A stretch of DNA of 64,000 nt from a virus: IMG/VR virus record IMGVR_UViG_3300026097_000805, positions 1 to 64,000 of that record. One strand, 5' to 3'. Made by a program: the position numbers and the translations under genes. This document shows, one piece after another, positions 18,500-28,728 of this stretch (position 1 is the stretch's first letter; every line of letters starts with the position of its first letter). The notes beneath the pieces are model-generated. The model was given only the letters and a program-made list of their open reading frames with translations, searched no databases and had not been told where the DNA came from.

Positions 18500-19565
18500 A
18501 CTAGAAGATATAAAAACAATTCATTTAGAAATTACGCAAAATTGTCAGGCTAGCTGTCCTATGTGCGATAGGAACATGAATGGCGAAGGTGTCAATCCTC
18601 ATATCAACCTCGATGAACTTTCGCTAGACGATTGTAAACTGATATTTCCTCCGGAGTTTATCGCACAGTTGAAAACAATGTATATGTGTGGAAACCTAGG
18701 TGATCCTATTGTAGCACGAGATACATTAGAAATATTTCGATACTTTAGAGAACACAATCCAAGCATGTGGTTGAGCATGAACACAAACGCAGGAGCAAGA
18801 GATGAAGAATGGTGGAGAGAACTTGCAGAAGTTTTCGGCAAGATGGGTGCTGTTATTTTCAGCGTTGATGGCCTACGGGATACTAATCATATATATCGTC
18901 AAGGTGTGAACTGGGACAGAGTTGAAACATCTATGCGAGCATTTACCAGCGCCGGGGGTAGAGCTCGTTGGGATTTCCTAGTATTTGAACATAATCAGCA
19001 TCAAATAGAACAAGCAGAACGACTAGCCGATGAATGGGGCTTTGAAAAGTTTATTGCTAAAAAGACAGGAAGATTTGTCACGGCAAAAACAGATGCTAAA
19101 GAAAAACACCAAGCAAAAGATAGAAAGGGTAAGGAGACTACAGAACTTAAAAAACCCGATCTTAAATATCAAAACCGCGCTCTTACTAAACAAGATAAAC
19201 TTATTGAGAAGTATGGGTCTATGGATGCTTACTACGATGCTGCTCCTATCCGATGTAAAGTAAAAGAGGAAGGCAGTCTTTTTATAACAGCCGAAGGACT
19301 AGCATTACCTTGCTGTTGGACAGCTGGTCGTATGTATAAGTGGTGGCACAAGGATCCTCGTGTAGAACAAATATGGGACCATATAGGCGATAAATCTAGT
19401 ATTGATGCTAGGCAAGGATTAGATCAAGTATTTGCTACAGGTATTTTTGACAGTATAGAATCTAGTTGGAACATGTCAAATTGTAGTGAAGGAAAATTAA
19501 AAGTTTGTGCTACTAAATGCGGAACAGAATGGGACCCATTTAGCGAACAATTTACAAAGGAATAA
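18492..19565 (+). CDS. Radical-SAM/SPASM protein, class B
   Basis: A 357-residue radical-SAM enzyme with CQASCPMC at residues 18-25. The class block VDGLRDTNHIYRQ and HNQHQ follow, and SPASM-like cysteines lie at the C-terminus (PCCW, then CATKCG). Between them is a charged Lys-rich stretch. This is the intact parent of the fragments found in the scar ORF. It is followed one base later by a 2-oxoglutarate/Fe(II) oxygenase-like gene, forming a radical-SAM/oxygenase couplet. Confidence 0.85.
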   Translation: MYKLEDIKTIHLEITQNCQASCPMCDRNMNGEGVNPHINLDELSLDDCKLIFPPEFIAQLKTMYMCGNLGDPIVARDTLEIFRYFREHNPSMWLSMNTNAGARDEEWWRELAEVFGKMGAVIFSVDGLRDTNHIYRQGVNWDRVETSMRAFTSAGGRARWDFLVFEHNQHQIEQAERLADEWGFEKFIAKKTGRFVTAKTDAKEKHQAKDRKGKETTELKKPDLKYQNRALTKQDKLIEKYGSMDAYYDAAPIRCKVKEEGSLFITAEGLALPCCWTAGRMYKWWHKDPRVEQIWDHIGDKSSIDARQGLDQVFATGIFDSIESSWNMSNCSEGKLKVCATKCGTEWDPFSEQFTKE

Positions 19566-19566
19566 C

Positions 19567-20139
19567 ATGGCTGAAACTTTTTATAAAATAAAAAACTTTC
19601 CAAAGGATATAAAACAAGAATTATGCGAAGCCTGGTCGGAAAATAAATGGCAAGAAATAAAAGAAGTGCTCACTAACAGGATGTGGCATTATTGTTTAAA
19701 TTATGATCATAAACTTTCTACATATTTTGAGGCAGAATGTTATATAGAATATTATGTTGTCAGTAGTGGATGTTCGAATAGGCCTCATTTAGATCGAGGT
19801 AGATTGTGTGCTATTAATGTTCCAATTGAAGTAGACTATGAAAATAGTTTTTTCTTTTGCGGAAAATATATGAGACTAGGATTATACAAAGAAGATGTAT
19901 TACAAACAACATCATATGGTCACAAAGCAAAATATAAAGGACGAAACGGATTTTATGTCTATCAAGATAAAATGTTTGAAACATATAATCTAGAAGATCC
20001 TGTTATATTTTCCACTAAAATACCGCACGGAGGAAACAACATTGCTGGCAAGACTCCTAGGGTAATAGCAAGTGTCGGATTTCCTAATGACACATACGAG
20101 CAAGTATTGAATAACTTACCTAACGAGTGGTTTGAATGA
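19567..20139 (+). CDS. 2-oxoglutarate/Fe(II) oxygenase-like protein
   Basis: A 190-residue protein with the 2OG/Fe(II) facial triad in sequence: HLD (H74, D76) in RPHLDRGR and H154 in PHGGNN, with R165 as probable 2-oxoglutarate ligand. Such enzymes hydroxylate or desaturate a substrate using O2. The ATG at 19567 is chosen because AAAGGA precedes it; upstream in-frame codons overlap the class-B gene. It is a paralogue of the protein at 21137, and the two flank another class-B radical-SAM gene. Confidence 0.65.
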   Translation: MAETFYKIKNFPKDIKQELCEAWSENKWQEIKEVLTNRMWHYCLNYDHKLSTYFEAECYIEYYVVSSGCSNRPHLDRGRLCAINVPIEVDYENSFFFCGKYMRLGLYKEDVLQTTSYGHKAKYKGRNGFYVYQDKMFETYNLEDPVIFSTKIPHGGNNIAGKTPRVIASVGFPNDTYEQVLNNLPNEWFE

Positions 20140-21137
20140 GTTTTTACAAATTACCGTTAAGCTATATTCATATTGAACTTACTACTAGATGTAATGCGGC
20201 ATGTCCAATGTGTCTTAGAAATATAAACGGAGACATGAAAAATCCATATTTGAAGTTAGATGACTTTGATATCAAATGGTTAGATAAAATAGATATTCCA
20301 GTTGGAAAAAAAGTACAGTTATGCGGTAATTATGGAGATCCAATAGTCTATCCCCATTTATTTGATTTTATTAAAGCATGGAAAGAAAAGTTTAACACTC
20401 CTATTACAATAATGACTAACGGGGGAGCAAGAAATACTGATTGGTGGAAAGAATTGGCTGAGATATTAGATAACAGGTGTAAGGTTGTATTTGGTATCGA
20501 CGGATTAGAAGATACCAACCATCTTTATCGTAGAAATGTAAAATGGAACAAACTAATGGAAAATGCTAAGGCTTTTATAGACGCTGGCGGCAGAGCATGG
20601 TGGAAGTTTATAGTTTTTAAACATAATCAACATCAAATAGAAGATGCTAAAATATTAGCCAAAAAAATGAAGTTCGAAAGTTTTGAAAAATTAAAAACTA
20701 ATAGATTTGATAGAGGAGTTTTGCCTGTACTGGATAAAAACGGAAACAATCTGTATAATATATATGAGCCAAATATTTCAAAAAAAGGATTTTTGGATAA
20801 AAACCCTTACAGAGCAGTAGCTAATAAAGACCCTGCTAGAGTAAAAATAGATTGCTATGCTAAAAAAGAATCTAGCATGTACATCGCAGCAGACGGCCGA
20901 GTGTATCCTTGCTGTAATACAGGATATCATTATAGTGGACCTAATCGAATAGAAATGGAAATAGCACAAGAAACACAAACTCCCTACAGTCTAACTAATA
21001 GCAAAGTATCAGAAATCATAAATGGCGATTTTTTTAGAGGATTTGAAAAAACTTGGACTTCTACTCCATATAAAAAATGTCACAGGGTATGTGGTTATAA
21101 AAGAGGAATTCTCCATAAAATAGAGGATCTTAAATAA
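20136..21137 (+). CDS. Radical-SAM/SPASM protein, class B
   Basis: A 333-residue radical-SAM enzyme: CNAACPMC at residues 19-26, IDGLEDTNHLYRRN, then HNQHQ, then C-terminal SPASM-like cysteines (PCCN and the CHRVCG end). It is joined by ATGA to the upstream oxygenase, and its stop overlaps the downstream oxygenase start by a single base. The order oxygenase, radical-SAM, oxygenase suggests successive steps on one substrate. Confidence 0.85.
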   Translation: MSFYKLPLSYIHIELTTRCNAACPMCLRNINGDMKNPYLKLDDFDIKWLDKIDIPVGKKVQLCGNYGDPIVYPHLFDFIKAWKEKFNTPITIMTNGGARNTDWWKELAEILDNRCKVVFGIDGLEDTNHLYRRNVKWNKLMENAKAFIDAGGRAWWKFIVFKHNQHQIEDAKILAKKMKFESFEKLKTNRFDRGVLPVLDKNGNNLYNIYEPNISKKGFLDKNPYRAVANKDPARVKIDCYAKKESSMYIAADGRVYPCCNTGYHYSGPNRIEMEIAQETQTPYSLTNSKVSEIINGDFFRGFEKTWTSTPYKKCHRVCGYKRGILHKIEDLK

Positions 21138-21706
21138 TGGAGACTTATTATAAATTAAATAATTTTCCAGAAAAAATTATTCAAGATATCAAGCAAAGCT
21201 GGATAGATAACGACTGGAAGATTATCATAGATACTTATAAAAGTCAATTTTTCCACTATCGTTTAGATAGATCAAAAAAGGTTTATGAACATTTTCCGGA
21301 ATGTGATAAAATAGAATTCTACGAACAAATACCCGGAGTAAAGAATAGACCTCATTCAGACCGAGGTAGATTTGCTGCTATAAATATACCTGTTGAAGTA
21401 GATTATGCGAATAGTTTTTTTTATATAGGAAAATATTTTGATTTGGCAGAATATTCAAGAGATTTTGGACCCAAAGTAGTTACGCAAGGTAACAAATCAA
21501 ATAAACTAGGACAACCTGTATTTTATAAATATGACGAAAAATTAATGGAAAAATATAATCTTAGAACACCTGTAATTTTTGATACAAAAGTACCCCACGG
21601 AGGCGTAAATACTGATTGTCCAACACGAAGAATTATTGCTAGCATAAGCTATCAGCAATATACATACGAACAAGTCCTTGGTATGATATCACCAGAGTGG
21701 TTCTAA
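21137..21706 (+). CDS. 2-oxoglutarate/Fe(II) oxygenase-like protein
   Basis: A 189-residue paralogue of the 19567 protein. The triad is visible as HSD (H73, D75) in RPHSDRGR and H154 in PHGGVN, with an arginine at 164-165. It shares the endings TYEQVL and EWF with its sister. The flanking positions around the class-B gene at 20136 suggest duplication of a couplet. Substrate unknown. Confidence 0.65.
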   Translation: METYYKLNNFPEKIIQDIKQSWIDNDWKIIIDTYKSQFFHYRLDRSKKVYEHFPECDKIEFYEQIPGVKNRPHSDRGRFAAINIPVEVDYANSFFYIGKYFDLAEYSRDFGPKVVTQGNKSNKLGQPVFYKYDEKLMEKYNLRTPVIFDTKVPHGGVNTDCPTRRIIASISYQQYTYEQVLGMISPEWF

Positions 21707-21721
21707 ATAAACTACGCACTT

Positions 21722-21729
21722 TATAAATA
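21722..21729 (+). promoter_or_regulatory. Late-type promoter TATAAATA, leaderless
   Basis: An exact TATAAATA in the 27-base gap before the class-A gene at 21734. Only four bases separate it from the ATG, so a transcript starting six or seven bases downstream would begin at or inside the start codon. No ribosome site is visible. This would allow the second half of the array to be transcribed on its own. Confidence 0.55.
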
Positions 21730-21733
21730 CTAT

Positions 21734-23131
21734 ATGAAAGAAATATCACCCACATTCTGCGCATTGCCGTGGCTACATCTTTCCAGTCGACCTGATGGAA
21801 AAATGAGAACCTGTTGTACATCAAACGCAAGCTCGGTCCAAGATCCAGACTCTAACAAAAAAGTAGGCGGAGGAGAAGTTGGCGTAGTAAAAAACGATGA
21901 CGGTATTCCGGCGAACTTTAATCACACCAGTCTCGAAGATGCTTGGAACAGTGCCTATATGCGTAATGTTCGCAAGATGATGTTGCGTGGTGAAAAACCA
22001 GCTAGTTGTTTAAAATGCTACAAAGAAGAAGAAGCAGGACATCGCAGTAAGAGAAATTGGGAAACGGAGTACTGGGGTAAAAGATATGATCTACAACAGT
22101 TAGTGGACGAAACACAAGAAGACGGAAGCACTCCTCCTAAGATACGCTATATTGATCTTAGAATGGGAACAAAGTGCCAACTAGCATGTGTTATGTGCTC
22201 ACCTCACGATAGTTCGGGGTGGGTTAAAGAATGGAATGAAATTTATCCTAATCTACAAAACGAAAAATTAAAACAAACAAGCGGATGGGATAATAAAGGT
22301 CGCAATCACGGCGCAAGTTATAATTGGCACAAAAACAATCCTCGATTCTGGAATGAGCTAATGGATCAAGTGCCTCATATGTATCAATTATATTTTGCTG
22401 GTGGAGAAAGTCTAATAATAGACGAACACTACGACTTGTTAGAGGAATGTATAAAACGAGGACATGCTAAAAATATAGAACTAAGATATAATTCAAATGC
22501 TGTAGAATGGCGTGATGACTTATTTGATTTATGGGCAGAGTTTAAGCGTGTAAGATTTCACTACAGTATAGATGCCCATGGAAGACAAAATGATTACATT
22601 AGATATCCTAGTCGTTGGGAACATCAAGAAGAAGTTTTTCATATTTTAGATAACACAACTGACAATGTAGAGATAACAACAGCAACAACACTTATGGCAT
22701 TGAATATTGCTTATATACCTGAGTTTATTCGTTGGAAAGTTGGACAAAACTTCCGTAAAATAAACAAATGGCCTCTAGGAGCAGGCGGTGTAAACATGCA
22801 TTTTGCCTATTGGCCACCACAACTAAATGTAAAAGTCCTGCCACAGGATATCAAACAACAGATTACAGAAAAGTATGAAAATGATTTTTATCCGTGGGTA
22901 GAAGATAATTGGGAAAAGTTTACAGGAGTGAAGGAAGCTGGTATTGATAAAGAAACTTTCTTAAAAGCAGATTATGGAATTCCTAGATACAAAGGTATCA
23001 TAAATTTTATGAATGCCGAAGACTGGAGCGCCAGAATGCCTGAATTTAAAGAATGGGTAAACAAGCTCAATCACACTAGAGGTTTTGACGATTTCGAAAA
23101 AATATTTCCTATATTCAAAGGATATCTATGA
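21734..23131 (+). CDS. Radical-SAM protein, class A
   Basis: A 465-residue radical-SAM enzyme. The N-terminal domain has FCALPW, CC at 27-28, WNS and C92-x2-C95, and carries a Gly/charged insertion at about residues 35-55. The core CQLACVMC is at 148-155 and AGGES stands where GGEP is usual. It lies directly behind a TATAAATA box. It overlaps the next class-A gene by ATGA. Substrate unknown. Confidence 0.85.
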   Translation: MKEISPTFCALPWLHLSSRPDGKMRTCCTSNASSVQDPDSNKKVGGGEVGVVKNDDGIPANFNHTSLEDAWNSAYMRNVRKMMLRGEKPASCLKCYKEEEAGHRSKRNWETEYWGKRYDLQQLVDETQEDGSTPPKIRYIDLRMGTKCQLACVMCSPHDSSGWVKEWNEIYPNLQNEKLKQTSGWDNKGRNHGASYNWHKNNPRFWNELMDQVPHMYQLYFAGGESLIIDEHYDLLEECIKRGHAKNIELRYNSNAVEWRDDLFDLWAEFKRVRFHYSIDAHGRQNDYIRYPSRWEHQEEVFHILDNTTDNVEITTATTLMALNIAYIPEFIRWKVGQNFRKINKWPLGAGGVNMHFAYWPPQLNVKVLPQDIKQQITEKYENDFYPWVEDNWEKFTGVKEAGIDKETFLKADYGIPRYKGIINFMNAEDWSARMPEFKEWVNKLNHTRGFDDFEKIFPIFKGYL

Positions 23132-24456
23132 TAGACAAAGATAAATTCTGTGTAGTTCCTTTTGTACAACTTAATACTCGCGGCAAAGGTGATGCCAGAG
23201 TTTGCTGTAGTATAGGAGGCATTGACCATGGCATACCAAAAGATCTAGTGCTTGACGAAATCAACCCAGACACATATAATTCAAACACAGAAGTTTTTAA
23301 CTTAGGATCTGACAATATTACAGATTTGTGGAATTCCAAGTTTATGAAAGATTTTCGTATGAAAATGCTCAATGGAGAAAACATACCCAATTGCGAATTC
23401 TGCCATAGAATGGAAGCAGGCGGACTCACGTCAAAAAGAATAGGAAAAAATAGTAGATTCCTTGAAAGAACTCTACCACTGCTTGAAAAATATAAAGAAA
23501 AGAATGGTTATGTTGATGTTATGCCACAATGGTGGGAAATTAGACTTTCAACTAAGTGTAATCTAAGTTGTATTATGTGTACTCCTGGATTAAGCAGTAT
23601 GATGTATAAAGAATACAATAAATGGGAAAAGCAAGGAACCATTGCTGATATAATGAAAGGAAGTCTAGATATAGCAAAAGAAAGCGGAGAAGAGTATCTG
23701 TCAAAAAGTGAATTTTTCCGCAACCAAATTTTAGATAATTTAGACCATTGTCTCTTTATGGAATTTCGAGGCGGCGAAGTTTTTTCCGATGTAGACAGTA
23801 TAAGATTTATTGAAGAAATTAGTAAAACACCCCAAGCAAAAAATATACAACTAGATATCAGCACAAATGCTACTTTGTTAGATAATAAAATAGTAGAAAT
23901 ATTAAATAGATTCGCCGGAGGTACTCTCCGCTATAGTATTGACTCATTCCACAAAGAAGATGAGCTTATAAGATATCATACAAAGTGGACTGATGTTATT
24001 GCTAGCATGGATACTTGTTTAAATCTTCATAACGATTGGAGATTTTTAACTCAAACTACACTACAAATGTTAAATTGTCTTTCTATGGACAAGCTAATTG
24101 TGTTTTTAAACGAATACATTGAGAAAAATAATCTAGATAGATTTTGGCTAGGATTTACTACGGTAAGGGGTAAAGATTATCTTAGACATGAAATGGTCAC
24201 TAATGAATTAAGAAATCAACAGATAAAAAAATTAGAATTATTAAAAACAAAATTATATATTTTTACAAAACATAAAAACAAAGAGATTTATCTAAAAAGT
24301 TTAGATATGCTTATAAACACACTTAAAACCCAAGAATATAATAATAATGACTTAAGATACAAAGCAAAATATTATTTTGAAAGTCTTAACGCAAATAGAG
24401 GTATTGACTATTTCGATTCTTTTAAACATCTAAAAGAGAGCGTAGAACCAAAATGA
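23128..24456 (+). CDS. Radical-SAM protein, class A
   Basis: A 442-residue radical-SAM enzyme. N-terminal domain: FCVVPF, CC at 26-27, LWNS, C89-x2-C92. Core: CNLSCIMC at 144-151, then RGGEV in place of GGEP, and a YSIDSF strand. The C-terminus is Lys/Leu-rich and probably helical. It is followed through an ATGA overlap by a Rossmann-fold reductase-like gene, which may act on the same product. Confidence 0.83.
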   Translation: MIDKDKFCVVPFVQLNTRGKGDARVCCSIGGIDHGIPKDLVLDEINPDTYNSNTEVFNLGSDNITDLWNSKFMKDFRMKMLNGENIPNCEFCHRMEAGGLTSKRIGKNSRFLERTLPLLEKYKEKNGYVDVMPQWWEIRLSTKCNLSCIMCTPGLSSMMYKEYNKWEKQGTIADIMKGSLDIAKESGEEYLSKSEFFRNQILDNLDHCLFMEFRGGEVFSDVDSIRFIEEISKTPQAKNIQLDISTNATLLDNKIVEILNRFAGGTLRYSIDSFHKEDELIRYHTKWTDVIASMDTCLNLHNDWRFLTQTTLQMLNCLSMDKLIVFLNEYIEKNNLDRFWLGFTTVRGKDYLRHEMVTNELRNQQIKKLELLKTKLYIFTKHKNKEIYLKSLDMLINTLKTQEYNNNDLRYKAKYYFESLNANRGIDYFDSFKHLKESVEPK

Positions 24457-25028
24457 AAATTTATTTTATAGGCGGAACCGGCGAGTTTAGTTCAAAAATT
24501 GTTGAAGATTTAGATACTATTTACGGACATGAGGTAATTGGCGTAGGCAGAACTACTGGACACGCTGTACCTGAAGAAAATAAAAAAATATGTAAAGAAG
24601 CACTTGATAGTGATGTAATTGTTTTGTTTACATATGCTTCCGGATCTCAACTCGAACTGGTGCATGATATATTCAAAACCCTCAAAATAAACAAGTGGGG
24701 CGGACATTTTATTAATATAGGAAGCACGATTGTGCTACACCCTAAAGGAACCAAAGACAAGACGTTAGATCCTTGGCAAGTAAATATATACCGCACAAAG
24801 AAAAAAGCTATAAGGGATTATGGATACGAAATCAGTAGGGATTTTACTAAACATGATTTTAAATTTACACAACTACATGTAGGCATGTTAGCCAATAAAA
24901 AAATGAAACAGCTAGATGACTATAGAAACAACTGTCTACAGCATAACGATATAAGCAATATGATCAACTGGATTGCTTGTGCTCCAAAAAACTGGAATCT
25001 TCACGAGATTATGATCGATGGGTATTGA
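24453..25028 (+). CDS. SDR-like Rossmann oxidoreductase
   Basis: A 191-residue protein with an NAD(P)-binding opening, IYFIGGTGEFSSKI, a strand ending INIGS, and YRTKK as the probable SDR YxxxK. It is shorter than typical SDR enzymes. Members interconvert carbonyls and alcohols, or epimerise sugars. It sits between two class-A radical-SAM genes and overlaps both. A similar gene occurs at 28725, again inside the array. Confidence 0.55.
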   Translation: MKIYFIGGTGEFSSKIVEDLDTIYGHEVIGVGRTTGHAVPEENKKICKEALDSDVIVLFTYASGSQLELVHDIFKTLKINKWGGHFINIGSTIVLHPKGTKDKTLDPWQVNIYRTKKKAIRDYGYEISRDFTKHDFKFTQLHVGMLANKKMKQLDDYRNNCLQHNDISNMINWIACAPKNWNLHEIMIDGY

Positions 25029-26265
25029 AAAACAAGACAACGGTGTATTCTGTGTAATGCCCTGGACACACATAGGCATTAAGCCAGACGGCATAATACG
25101 TCCCTGTAGTTGGGCATCTCATGATTTTAGAGTTGATAACGGTTGGTACAATGCTAATGATCACGATATATCCAAGCACCAACAAGTTGAAAGTGTGAAA
25201 CAACTTAAACAAAATATGTTAAATGGTGTTAAATCTCCCATGTGTGTGAGATGCTACGAGCAAGAAAAAGCATGTGGTAGCAGTAAAAGGACTATGGAAA
25301 CATATACAATACAAAAAAGTAGTGCCGAACAAATTCTAGCAGGACTCGATGTACCTATAAAAGAATTAGAATTTAGATTGGGTAATATGTGTAATATAGG
25401 ATGTATAAGTTGCGATGCTTCCAGCAGTAATTTTTTTATTAGAGAAATCAACAAAACTAACACAGATGCTAATCAGTTCGAAAAAAAATTTAGTTCAAAA
25501 TATTTTAATTTTAAAGATAAAAACTTAAATTGGTATCAAAATAAAGATTTTTGGGACAGCATAGAGACGCACATTAGCAATCTAGAGTATCTTTATTTGG
25601 CAGGCGGAGAACCTACTATTATACCAGAAAACTGGAATTTTTTAGAAAGGATTATTGACCTAGGCTACGCAGATAAAATACATCTAGGCGTGAGCACCAA
25701 TCTAACAAATGTTCAACCTAGACATATAGAAATTTATAATAGTTTTAAAAAAACAAGCATCTATTGTAGTATTGACGGATATAAAGAAGTGAACGATTAC
25801 ATAAGATATCCTTCCAAATGGGCTGCTATATCGAAAAATTTTGAAACTCTTGCTAGGGAAACAAAAGATAATGTTGAAATGAAAACAATACCAGTTATAA
25901 GTATCTTCTCTATATGGAATCTTGATAAACTAGCTGAATATATATATTATGTAAGAACGACATATAACAAACCTATTGTTTTTTCAGCCCATACACTTTT
26001 GTATACTCCTAACTGGATGAGTATAGCTAATCTTCCTGAGGAAGCAAAACAACAGGCTCTTGAAGTTATAAAAAATATAGAAAGTAAAAACTATCCATTT
26101 GCGAATCATCATATGGAAAAAATTAAACAGTATCTATTAAATAGTACACCTAACGAAAATATATTTAAAGAAGGTCCAGAAAAAATATTACCCTTTGATA
26201 TAATGAGAAACAACAGTTGGCAAAAAGTTGTGCCTGAATTAAAAAAATATTGGAACTATAAATGA
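25018..26265 (+). CDS. Radical-SAM protein, class A
   Basis: A 415-residue radical-SAM enzyme. N-terminal domain: FCVMPW, then a single C30 (RPCSW) where sisters have CC, then C76-x2-C79 and a further C86. Core: CNIGCISC at residues 125-132, AGGEP and CSIDGY. The single cysteine at the CC position could alter auxiliary-cluster ligation. It overlaps the reductase-like gene upstream by 11 bases and the next class-A gene by 4. Confidence 0.83.
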   Translation: MGIEKQDNGVFCVMPWTHIGIKPDGIIRPCSWASHDFRVDNGWYNANDHDISKHQQVESVKQLKQNMLNGVKSPMCVRCYEQEKACGSSKRTMETYTIQKSSAEQILAGLDVPIKELEFRLGNMCNIGCISCDASSSNFFIREINKTNTDANQFEKKFSSKYFNFKDKNLNWYQNKDFWDSIETHISNLEYLYLAGGEPTIIPENWNFLERIIDLGYADKIHLGVSTNLTNVQPRHIEIYNSFKKTSIYCSIDGYKEVNDYIRYPSKWAAISKNFETLARETKDNVEMKTIPVISIFSIWNLDKLAEYIYYVRTTYNKPIVFSAHTLLYTPNWMSIANLPEEAKQQALEVIKNIESKNYPFANHHMEKIKQYLLNSTPNENIFKEGPEKILPFDIMRNNSWQKVVPELKKYWNYK

Positions 26266-27638
26266 ACGAATGTAATAAAAATATTTTATGTCCAATACCA
26301 TGGATGAGTCAAAGCCTTAGAGCTAACGGCGATATTCGTGTGTGCTGTCAAGCACAGCACGGCCCTACCGGTGGAATACTCAAAGACGAAGCAGGCAATG
26401 CATATAATGCTAAAACAGCGGATTTAAAAAAAGTTCGCAACAGCAATCTCAGCAAAGAAATACGTCAATTTATGATGCAGGGAAAATGGCATCCTGAATG
26501 TATACGCTGTCAAACTGAAAGCGAAGCAGGAATGAATGCCCGTATCGATTATGAGAATGACATATGGGTTAGTCGAGGCGAGTTTGACTGGGACGATTTA
26601 CTTGCAAAAACAGACGAAGATGGCACTATTAGAGAAGACGAAATCAACTGTAGTTTTTACGATGTTAGATTTGGAAATCTCTGCAATCTAAAATGTCGTA
26701 TGTGCGGTCCAACTGACAGCAGTCAATGGTATGAGGATCAAGTAAAACTATGGGGAGACTCGTATAGAGACAGTCACGGAAAAGTAAAACTTGTTAAAAA
26801 TGCCAAAGGCAAATACGAGCCAGAGACCGATTTATATAATTGGCATGAAAGCGACAACTACTGGGTGCAAATGGATAACAGTATTGAAGAAATACGCAAA
26901 CTCTATATAGTTGGCGGCGAACCATTACTAATTGACAGACACTATGAGTTTTTACAAAAGTGTGTTGATCAAGGACATGCACAAAATATTATTGTAGAGT
27001 ATAACACCAACTTGACTAATATACCTCAACGAGCTTGGGATATATGGAAACATTTTAAACAGGTTAATATTGGAGCTAGCATCGACGGTGTAGGTGACAT
27101 TAATTATTACATGAGGTATCCAAGTAATTTCGATAAGATATATGAAAACCTTGTAAAACTAAGCCAAGCAGAAGGCAATTTCAAAGTATGGATTGCTGCA
27201 ACTATAAATGTTTTTAATGCATTACATTTTCCAGAGTTCATGGAATGGATAATCAAAAACAAACTACCTCGAATTAACGATGATAATTTCAAACCAATCA
27301 TAACACCTCATCCTCTGCATGGCCCGAGATTCTATAACACAAGAATGTTCCCCCAAAAGGTGAAGGATATAGTTCATCAAAAATATCAAGATTACAAGCC
27401 TATACTTATAGATTTAATAGACAAGCAAAACTGGGAAGCAGACAGAAAGGTTGCGAGCAAAAAAGAAGTTGTAAGACTTTTGGATCAATACAGCAAATAC
27501 ATGTATGCCAAAGATTTTTCAGATGCTGTACCACAGTTTTGGAAAGCCACAAGAAGGTTAGACGAAATACGACAACACAGCATTGAAGATTACATCCCAG
27601 AATTATATGAGATCCTAAAAGAATATGAAGTATCTTAA
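26262..27638 (+). CDS. Radical-SAM protein, class A
   Basis: A 458-residue radical-SAM enzyme. N-terminal domain: LCPIPW, CC at 28-29 and C80-x2-C83, followed by an acidic linker. Core: CNLKCRMC at 141-148, GGEP and ASIDGVGDINYYMRYP. This copy looks closest to the consensus of class A. It overlaps the following class-B gene by 14 bases, so both are likely made together. Confidence 0.85.
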   Translation: MNECNKNILCPIPWMSQSLRANGDIRVCCQAQHGPTGGILKDEAGNAYNAKTADLKKVRNSNLSKEIRQFMMQGKWHPECIRCQTESEAGMNARIDYENDIWVSRGEFDWDDLLAKTDEDGTIREDEINCSFYDVRFGNLCNLKCRMCGPTDSSQWYEDQVKLWGDSYRDSHGKVKLVKNAKGKYEPETDLYNWHESDNYWVQMDNSIEEIRKLYIVGGEPLLIDRHYEFLQKCVDQGHAQNIIVEYNTNLTNIPQRAWDIWKHFKQVNIGASIDGVGDINYYMRYPSNFDKIYENLVKLSQAEGNFKVWIAATINVFNALHFPEFMEWIIKNKLPRINDDNFKPIITPHPLHGPRFYNTRMFPQKVKDIVHQKYQDYKPILIDLIDKQNWEADRKVASKKEVVRLLDQYSKYMYAKDFSDAVPQFWKATRRLDEIRQHSIEDYIPELYEILKEYEVS

Positions 27639-28728
27639 TCCGCAAGATGTTAAATATCTACAGATAGATCATAACTCTACCTGCAATCTAAGATGTCCGC
27701 AGTGTGCTAGAACACACGAGGGCGGAACAGTGCCAGGCCTACCTCTTACTGAATTAACTGTGGATGATTATAAATGGTTCTTAAATGACCTTAAAAACCT
27801 TAAGGATGTAATGTGGTGCGGGAATTATGGCGAAATAGCCGTTTCTGAGACTTGGTTAGATTGCCTACAATATGTTGTGGAAAATACCAGTGCAAAGTGC
27901 ATCATAACCACAAATGCTAGTGTCAGAGACGAAAAGTGGTGGAAAGAGGTCGCTAAAATACTCAAGGGACGAGGAAAAGTTAATTTTAGTATAGATGGAT
28001 TAGAAGATACAAATCATGTATATCGTGTTAACGCAAAATGGCAAAGAATTATGCGTAATGCACAAGCATTTATAGATGCAGGAGGCAGAGCACGATGGGA
28101 CTATCTGGTGTTTGGACATAATGAACATCAAGTAGATCAAGCTGTTGATATTGCAAGACAGATGGGGTTTGAGCAATTTCAATTAAAACTTACCAATCGT
28201 TTTGTGAATGACGAACAATACAAAAAAGGCAATGCTGTTAAAGATCAAACAGTGTCTACAAAGAAATCAGAATACATACTGAACATGCCTCGCAATCCAA
28301 ACTTCCAAGGTTCGGGCAAAAGTCAGAACGAACAAATACTTGAAAATTACGGATCTTGGGAAAACTATGTGAATAAGACTCCGATACAATGTAAATGGCA
28401 ACCTAACGGACAACTGTTTATCGATTTCGAATCAAGAGTATGGAGTTGCACCTGGACAGCCAGCGGTGTTTATCATTATGGTGAAAACACACAAAAGAAA
28501 CAGATAAATCAAATTTTTGATGTATATGGAAAGAATTTCAACAGTTTACGACATCACAGTCTTGCTGAAATATTAGATAATGATTATTTTGGTAGAGATT
28601 TTTGTGCTAGTTGGAAAGGAACAATGGACGACACAGTGCCCAAATTATTCGCATGTGGGAGAACTTGCGGTACTGATTACGAATTTAGTTCGGTTTACGG
28701 AAGCAATAATAGGTTGATTGATTTATGA
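27625..28728 (+). CDS. Radical-SAM/SPASM protein, class B
   Basis: A 367-residue radical-SAM enzyme with CNLRCPQC at residues 20-27, IDGLEDTNHVYR and HNEHQ. In the SPASM-like C-terminus the usual PCC is replaced by WSCTWT, and CGRTCG closes the motif, so one cluster ligand may be lost. It is followed by an SDR-like gene and an oxygenase-like gene in the same frame-overlap chain. Confidence 0.84.
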   Translation: MKYLNPQDVKYLQIDHNSTCNLRCPQCARTHEGGTVPGLPLTELTVDDYKWFLNDLKNLKDVMWCGNYGEIAVSETWLDCLQYVVENTSAKCIITTNASVRDEKWWKEVAKILKGRGKVNFSIDGLEDTNHVYRVNAKWQRIMRNAQAFIDAGGRARWDYLVFGHNEHQVDQAVDIARQMGFEQFQLKLTNRFVNDEQYKKGNAVKDQTVSTKKSEYILNMPRNPNFQGSGKSQNEQILENYGSWENYVNKTPIQCKWQPNGQLFIDFESRVWSCTWTASGVYHYGENTQKKQINQIFDVYGKNFNSLRHHSLAEILDNDYFGRDFCASWKGTMDDTVPKLFACGRTCGTDYEFSSVYGSNNRLIDL